DNA from: Roseitalea sp964606055
GTDB taxonomy: Bacteria > Pseudomonadota > Alphaproteobacteria > Rhizobiales > Rhizobiaceae
NCBI GenBank assembly: GCA_964606055.1
Contig: CAZSFA010000094.1
Coordinates: 1 to 11,215, forward strand
Length of the DNA stretch: 11,215 nt
Reading direction: 5' to 3'
The position numbers and the translations under genes are program-made. This document shows, piece after piece, positions 7,167 to 11,215 of the stretch. Each line of letters starts with the position of its first letter. Position 1 is the first letter of the stretch. The notes under the pieces are model-generated. The model made no database searches. It was not told the origin of the DNA and was given only the letters and a program-made list of their open reading frames with translations.

Positions 7167-7844
7167 CTAGGTGTCATCTTCCTCCAGCGAATGCCGCATC
7201 AGAAGCGGCATCTGCGAGAAGGTGAAGATCAGCGTCAACGGAACGATGCCCCAGACCTTGAAGCCGACCCAGAAATCGGTCGAGAAATTGCGCCAGATGA
7301 CCTCGTTCAGCGCTGCCAGGACAAGCATGAACAGGCCCCAGCGCACCGTCAGCTTGTTCCAGCCGTCCTCATCGAGCTTGAAGGCGGCATCGAACACGTA
7401 GCGCAACAGCGACACGCGAAAGACATAGATGCCGACGAGCAGGGTCAGCCCGATCAGGCTGCTGACGATCGTCGGCTCGATCTTGACGTAGAACTCGTCG
7501 TTCAGCCAGATCGTCAAAACGCCCGTGCCGATGACGATGATGCCCGATACCAGCAGCATCATCGACAGCGTCCGCGTCAGCACCCAGGAGATGGTGAGCG
7601 AAACCAGCGTGGCGACCATGAACACGGCGGTCGCGATGAAGATCGGATCGCCCAGCGCGCCCAACAGCGGCACCTGTTCGCCGATCCATTCGCCCCGCCC
7701 GTTGGCAAAGAAGAACGCCAGAAGCGGCCCGAAATCGAGCGCCATGCGCAGGAACGGGTTGATCTCCCGCTTGGCGGCGTCCGGCGCCGGCGCGGGTTCG
7801 GCTGCCGCCGGCTTTGCGCCACCTTGCTCGCTTTTGTCGGTCAT
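7167..7844 (-). CDS. yciB: Inner membrane-spanning septation protein A (YciB/IspZ family)
   Basis: This is a 225-residue polytopic inner-membrane protein of the YciB/IspZ (intracellular septation protein A) family, linked in enterobacteria to envelope integrity and cell division. The family core begins near residue 28 (INPFLRMALDFGPLLAFF). Hydrophobic spans lie at about 34-48, 66-89, 93-114, 125-146, 167-184 and 195-215. Conserved pieces include the DFGPL segment (37-41), KIEPT (121-125), GW.KLT.RWG (161-170), LNEVIWRN (179-186) and a late WGIVPLTLIFTFSQMPLL (198-215). The core is the usual size (around 180-200 residues). The first 27 residues are an extra Ala/Pro/charged, probably disordered, cytoplasmic extension. 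Its ATG overlaps the ftsY stop in an ATGA, so translation is probably coupled to ftsY. It is the last gene of the dapF-mtaB-ftsY-yciB operon, an arrangement I associate with Hyphomicrobiales. Confidence 0.93.
   Translation of the reverse strand: MTDKSEQGGAKPAAAEPAPAPDAAKREINPFLRMALDFGPLLAFFFANGRGEWIGEQVPLLGALGDPIFIATAVFMVATLVSLTISWVLTRTLSMMLLVSGIIVIGTGVLTIWLNDEFYVKIEPTIVSSLIGLTLLVGIYVFRVSLLRYVFDAAFKLDEDGWNKLTVRWGLFMLVLAALNEVIWRNFSTDFWVGFKVWGIVPLTLIFTFSQMPLLMRHSLEEDDT
7841..7844 (-). other. ATGA start/stop overlap between ftsY and yciB
   Basis: On the minus strand the yciB ATG (7844-7842) overlaps the ftsY TGA (7843-7841). Four-base overlaps of this kind normally indicate translational coupling by terminating ribosomes, linking production of the SRP receptor and the septation membrane protein. 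Confidence 0.85.
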
Positions 7845-9226
7845 GCGTCCTCGTTGGCCGGAATGTCGGAGCCGGCAATGGCGCGGGCGAAATCGCCGGC
7901 GCGGAAAGGTTCGAGATCGTCGACGCCCTCGCCGACGCCGATGAAGTAGACCGGCAGTTTGAACTTCGCGGAGATCGCCACCAGAATGCCGCCGCGTGCC
8001 GTACCATCGAGCTTGGTCATCACCAGTCCGTTGACGCCGGCGACATTGCGGAAGATTTCGACCTGGTTGAGCGCGTTCTGACCGGTCGTCGCATCCAGCG
8101 TCTGCAAGACGGTGTGCGGCGCTTCGGGATCGTGCTTTTGCAGAACGCGCACGATCTTGGCCAACTCGTCCATCAGTTCGGTCTTGTTCTGGAGCCGGCC
8201 GGCCGTGTCGATGATCACGACGTCGGAACCGTTGTCGCGCGCCTGGGCATAGGCATCATAGGCAAGCCCGGCCGCATCGGCGCCCAGCTTGGTGCCGACG
8301 AACGCCGAACCGGTGCGCTCGGCCCAGATGCGCAACTGCTCGATCGCCGCCGCCCGGAACGTGTCGCCGGCGCCAAGTGTCACCGACAGGCCGGCATCGC
8401 GCAGCTTGGCGGCCAGCTTGCCGATGGTTGTCGTCTTGCCGGTGCCGTTGACGCCGACGACCAGGATGACATGGGGCCTGTGCGACAAATCCAGTTCGAG
8501 CGGTTGCGCGACCGGGCCGAGCACGCTCTCGATCTGCGTCGCCATCACCGCACGCACCTCGTCGGGCGTCACGTCGCGGCCGATCCGCGTCGAAGCAAGC
8601 GCGTCTGTGACGCGCATCGCCGTCTCAACGCCCAAATCGGCCTGGATCAGGATGTCTTCAAGATCCTCGAGCGTCGCCTCATCCAGCCGGCGCTTTGTGA
8701 AGACCCCGGCTATGTTGTCGGTGAGTTGGCGCGAGGATCGCGACAGGCCCGTCGTCAGCCGGCTCAACCAGCTTTTCGGTTGCGCCTGCGGCGCCGGCTC
8801 GGCTTCCGGCGCGGGAACATCGCCGATCGTCACGGTGCGCGCCACGGGCGCCTCCATGCCGGGCGGCCGCGCCGGTATGCCCGGCGGCTCGGGAGCCGGC
8901 GCAGGCTCGGGCTGGTCGGGCAGCGCCGGCGACGGATCGGGCGCGATCTCCGGCGGTGACGTGGGCGCGGGGTCCGGCGCGGAAGGCACCTCGTCGGGCC
9001 GTTCCGGTCCGGGACCGGGCGGGGTCTCAGGCGGCGGAGCCGGTTCGGTCTCCGGTGGCGCGTCGGGAACCGGTGCGGGCGTGACGGGCACTTCGCCCGG
9101 TGCGGCGGGCGGCGTTTCGGCCGGCGGCGGGGGCACCTCGACGGGGTCGGGCGACGCCGGATCGCCGGTTGCCTCCTGTACGCCCTTGTTGCCGAACGAG
9201 AAGATGCGCTTGAGCAATCCTGCCAT
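7841..9226 (-). CDS. ftsY: Signal recognition particle receptor FtsY
   Basis: This is the GTPase that docks SRP-ribosome complexes at the inner membrane for cotranslational insertion. The 461 residues comprise a short basic amphipathic start (MAGLLKRIFSFGNKG, 1-15) likely to touch membrane, then a Pro/Ala/Glu-rich linker (about 22-150). A second basic amphipathic stretch follows (KSWLSRLTTGLSRSSRQL, 151-168), then the N domain to about 245 and the G domain to the end. GTPase motifs are intact: GVNGTGKTTTIGKLA at 258-272 (G1), DTFRAAAIEQL at 288-298, DTAGRLQNK at 340-348 (G3), TKLDGTARGG at 404-413 (G4) and GVGEGVDDLEPF at 430-441. The only oddity in G1 is Thr262 where Val is common. The ATG at 9226 is three bases after the mtaB stop, and the gene's own stop overlaps yciB. 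The linker composition, not the catalytic core, is the unusual part. Confidence 0.98.
   Translation of the reverse strand: MAGLLKRIFSFGNKGVQEATGDPASPDPVEVPPPPAETPPAAPGEVPVTPAPVPDAPPETEPAPPPETPPGPGPERPDEVPSAPDPAPTSPPEIAPDPSPALPDQPEPAPAPEPPGIPARPPGMEAPVARTVTIGDVPAPEAEPAPQAQPKSWLSRLTTGLSRSSRQLTDNIAGVFTKRRLDEATLEDLEDILIQADLGVETAMRVTDALASTRIGRDVTPDEVRAVMATQIESVLGPVAQPLELDLSHRPHVILVVGVNGTGKTTTIGKLAAKLRDAGLSVTLGAGDTFRAAAIEQLRIWAERTGSAFVGTKLGADAAGLAYDAYAQARDNGSDVVIIDTAGRLQNKTELMDELAKIVRVLQKHDPEAPHTVLQTLDATTGQNALNQVEIFRNVAGVNGLVMTKLDGTARGGILVAISAKFKLPVYFIGVGEGVDDLEPFRAGDFARAIAGSDIPANEDA
8777..9163 (-). other. ftsY: Low-complexity Pro/Ala/Glu-rich linker of FtsY
   Basis: This stretch encodes FtsY residues about 22-150. 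It consists largely of Pro, Ala, Glu, Asp and Gly with very few basic residues, and of loosely repeated units such as PETPP, PAPVPDAPPE and PEPAPAPEPP. It corresponds in position to the acidic A domain of other FtsY proteins and should be disordered. At DNA level it is a GC-rich, imperfectly repetitive tract that could vary in length by slippage. Confidence 0.8.
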
Positions 9227-9229
9227 CGG

Positions 9230-10522
9230 CTACTCCGCCGCCAACGGCAAGGCCGGCCGGCCGGTCAGCGCGCCATCGGAATGCCCGGTCACGAGCACGT
9301 CCGCGATCGTGCCCGGTTCAAGCTGCGCGCCGGCCAGTCGCACCGGCGTGAAGTCCGCCGCGCGTCCGTGGTCGGGCTTTTCAAACAGGACAGATTGCGT
9401 TGAGCCGGCAAATGACGACAGATGCCGCGCCCAAGCCGCGTCCGCCTTTGCACGCAACCGCGCAGCGCGCGCCTTGACCAGCGACCGCTCGAGCTGCGGC
9501 ATGCGCGCCGCCGGCGTTCCCTCGCGCGGCGAGAATGGGAACACGTGGACCCGCGCGAGCCCGCACGCGTCGATGATCGACAACGCATTGTCGAACATCG
9601 CCTCGGATTCGGTCGGAAAGCCCGCGATCAGGTCGGCGCCGAACGATGCATCCGGCCTTAGCCGGCGAACGGTCTCGCAAAAGGCGATCGAGTCCGCGCG
9701 CAGATGGCGGCGCTTCATGCGCTTGAGGATCAGGTCGTCGCCATGCTGCATCGACAGGTGGAAATGCGGCATCAGCCGCGGCTCGCCGGCGATCGCGTCA
9801 TGGAGCGCGTCGTCCGCCTCGATCGAATCGATCGACGACAGCCGCAGCCGCACGAGGTCCGGCAGGCTGCGCAGGATCGTCTTGACCAGTTGGCCGAGCG
9901 ATGGCGCGCCGGGCAGATCGGGGCCGTAGGATGTCAGGTCGACGCCGGTCAGTACGATCTCGCGATAGCCGTTGTCGACAAGGCGCGCGATCTGATCGAC
10001 GACGGCGCCCATCGGCACCGACCGCGAATGGCCGCGCCCATAGGGAATGATGCAGAACGTGCAGCGATGATCGCAACCGTTCTGCACCTGAACGAAAGCG
10101 CGCGTGCGACCCTCGATCGAATCGACCATGTGACTGGCGGTCTCGCGCACCTCGAAGATGTCGTTGACGCGGACCTTCTCATAAAGGTTCACGCCGAAAT
10201 CGGGCAGCGCGCGGTAGGATTGGCTCTTGAGCTTGTCGTCATTGCCGATCACCAGATCGACCGCATCCATCTGCGCAAATGTCTCCGGTTCGGTCTGCGC
10301 CGCGCACCCGGTCACGATGATGCGGGCATCGGGCTGCTCGCGGCGGGCGCGGCGGATCGCCTGCTTGGCCTGCCGCACCGCTTCGCCGGTGACCGCGCAT
10401 GTGTTGATGACCACCGCGCCGCCCGAAAGCGCGCCCAGACCCGCCGCTTCCGCCTCACGCCGCACGACTTCGCCTTCATAGGCATTGAGCCGGCAGCCGA
10501 ACGTCTTGACGTCGACGCTCAT
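9230..10522 (-). CDS. mtaB: tRNA (N6-threonylcarbamoyladenosine(37)-C2)-methylthiotransferase MtaB
   Basis: This radical-SAM enzyme converts t6A to ms2t6A at position 37 of ANN-decoding tRNAs, using SAM and two 4Fe-4S clusters. It has 430 residues. The N-terminal UPF0004 domain carries C10 (TFGCRLN), C42 (NTCAVT) and C73 (TGCAAQ) for the auxiliary cluster. The radical-SAM CxxxCxxC is at C150, C154 and C157 (QNGCDHRCTFCIIPYGRG). TGVDLTSYG (192-200) and SMQHGDDLILKRMKRRH (257-273) match MtaB rather than MiaB or RimO. A C-terminal TRAM-like segment lies after about 374. The chosen ATG at 10522 overlaps the dapF stop. The frame stays open further upstream to about 10906 inside dapF, but that part does not look like MtaB, and the conserved domain starts at residue 3. 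The stop codon is three bases before ftsY. Confidence 0.96.
   Translation of the reverse strand: MSVDVKTFGCRLNAYEGEVVRREAEAAGLGALSGGAVVINTCAVTGEAVRQAKQAIRRARREQPDARIIVTGCAAQTEPETFAQMDAVDLVIGNDDKLKSQSYRALPDFGVNLYEKVRVNDIFEVRETASHMVDSIEGRTRAFVQVQNGCDHRCTFCIIPYGRGHSRSVPMGAVVDQIARLVDNGYREIVLTGVDLTSYGPDLPGAPSLGQLVKTILRSLPDLVRLRLSSIDSIEADDALHDAIAGEPRLMPHFHLSMQHGDDLILKRMKRRHLRADSIAFCETVRRLRPDASFGADLIAGFPTESEAMFDNALSIIDACGLARVHVFPFSPREGTPAARMPQLERSLVKARAARLRAKADAAWARHLSSFAGSTQSVLFEKPDHGRAADFTPVRLAGAQLEPGTIADVLVTGHSDGALTGRPALPLAAE
10519..10522 (-). other. ATGA start/stop overlap between dapF and mtaB
   Basis: On the minus strand the mtaB ATG (10522-10520) overlaps the dapF TGA (10521-10519). This supports both the MtaB start chosen here and translational coupling within the operon. 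Confidence 0.85.
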
Positions 10523-11215
10523 CGGCCGGCGCCCCGGGCCGCGTTGTCGTTGGCGCCGGCGATGTCGCGTTGCCATTGGCCGGTGGCGGGATCGAGCAGC
10601 CCGGAAAACTCCCATTCGGCAGGCCCGGTCATGATGACGTGACCATCCTCGCGCCAGACGATGCGCATGTCGCCGCCGGGCACGGTGACGACCGCCGAGC
10701 GCCCCGCCAGCCCCTTGCGCGCCGCCGAAACGAGCGTGGCGCAGGCGGCCGAGCCGCAGGCCAGCGTCAATCCGACGCCGCGCTCCCAGGTGCGGATGAC
10801 GATGTGCTCGGCATCGATGACGCGCGCGATGGTGATGTTGGCGCGTTCGGGAAAGATGGGATGGTTCTCCAGCATCGGCCCGAAACGCTCCAGATCGTAG
10901 GACCACACATCGCCGTCGACCCAGAACACCGCATGCGGGTTGCCCATCGAGGCGACCGAGGGCGTGTGCAGGATCGGCGCGTCGATCGGCCCGATCTGCA
11001 GCTCGATGCCGGTCGTGTCGGCGAACTCTTCTTCGAGCGGGATGTCCTGCCAGCCAAAGCGCGGCGTGCCCATGTCGACCGAAACGAGGCCGTTTTCGCC
11101 CTGCTCGGCATCAAGCAGTCCGGCAAGCGTTTCGAAGACGAAGGCCTGGCGCCCCGTTTCGGCGGCCAGCGCCTGCACGACGCAGCGCGTGCCGTTGCCG
11201 CAGGCCCCCGCCTCC
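10519..11215 (-). CDS. dapF: Diaminopimelate epimerase (partial, N-terminus outside the window)
   Basis: This enzyme interconverts LL- and meso-diaminopimelate, supplying lysine and the peptidoglycan cross-linking residue. It is a cofactor-independent two-cysteine epimerase. The frame is open to the window edge. Its first visible residues read EAGACGNGTRCVVQ, the first active-site cysteine motif, with the Cys codon at 11200-11202. The second active-site cysteine is in WERGVGLTLACGSAACA (Cys codon at 10756-10758); Ala replaces the glycine often seen in CG(S/T)GAC. GNPHAVFWV near 10916-10942 and VPGGDM near 10670 are further family motifs. About 230 C-terminal residues are present, so roughly the first 60-70 residues of a typical 280-300-residue protein are missing. 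The internal GTG in CVVQALAA is not the real start. The C-terminus carries an extra polar tail (DIAGANDNAARGAGR). It is the most upstream visible gene of the operon with mtaB, ftsY and yciB. Confidence 0.96.
   Translation of the reverse strand, partial: EAGACGNGTRCVVQALAAETGRQAFVFETLAGLLDAEQGENGLVSVDMGTPRFGWQDIPLEEEFADTTGIELQIGPIDAPILHTPSVASMGNPHAVFWVDGDVWSYDLERFGPMLENHPIFPERANITIARVIDAEHIVIRTWERGVGLTLACGSAACATLVSAARKGLAGRSAVVTVPGGDMRIVWREDGHVIMTGPAEWEFSGLLDPATGQWQRDIAGANDNAARGAGR

Noticed and set aside
8289..9929. Plus-strand open frame of about 546 codons with a striking Gly/Ser/Ala-rich centre
   Set aside because: The Gly/Ser-rich part is simply the complement of the FtsY Pro/Ala/Glu linker. 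The rest shadows the FtsY GTPase and MtaB.
10523..10906. Upstream in-frame extension of mtaB inside dapF
   Set aside because: The extra residues are Arg/Ala/His-rich shadow sequence. MtaB homology begins at residue 3 of the 10522 start, which also forms the typical ATGA overlap with dapF.
1..11215. Mobile elements, phage genes, toxin-antitoxin pairs, CRISPR, tRNA genes or defence systems
   Set aside because: No transposase, integrase, repeat array, cloverleaf or small toxin/antitoxin frame is visible. Composition looks uniform, and essentially all sequence belongs to ordinary chromosomal genes.

Overview
The window is GC-rich, densely coding chromosomal DNA with ten recognisable genes, very short gaps and no RNA gene, insertion sequence, CRISPR array, attachment site or origin that I can see. 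The sequence points to an alphaproteobacterium, most likely Hyphomicrobiales (Rhizobiales). The ArgG wording, the gene order dapF-mtaB-ftsY-yciB and the TAXI, NUDIX and ClbS-like proteins all resemble what is known from rhizobial and related marine genomes. This placement is inference from remembered family sequences, not a search.

Plus-strand half (12-7151): argG (arginine biosynthesis) comes first. It is followed by a two-membrane-span TAXI-type solute-receptor protein with no transporter partner, an M3 zinc peptidase of the Dcp type, an M50 site-2-protease-like membrane protein with CBS domains, a NUDIX hydrolase, and a small ClbS/DfsB-family (DUF1706) four-helix-bundle protein. All six point the same way. 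Gaps range from 13 to about 107 bases. They look like loosely grouped independent housekeeping and accessory genes rather than one pathway. The only notable non-coding structure is a perfect 7-bp inverted repeat (6604-6628) just upstream of the ClbS-like gene.

Minus-strand half (7167-11215): a compact operon is transcribed leftward as dapF (lysine/peptidoglycan precursor; its 5' part lies beyond the window), mtaB (tRNA t6A37 methylthiotransferase), ftsY (SRP receptor) and yciB/ispZ (inner-membrane septation protein). Two junctions are 4-base ATGA overlaps and one is a 3-base gap, so translational coupling is likely. The operon converges on the ClbS-like gene with only 15 bases between the stop codons.

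I found no evidence of a new multi-gene system. The most interesting items are the orphan membrane-tethered TAXI protein with a cytoplasmic helical tail, the hairpin/operator-like repeat before the ClbS-like gene, and the long Pro/Ala/Glu-rich linker of FtsY, which has a smaller Pro/Ala-rich counterpart at the N-terminus of the neighbouring YciB.
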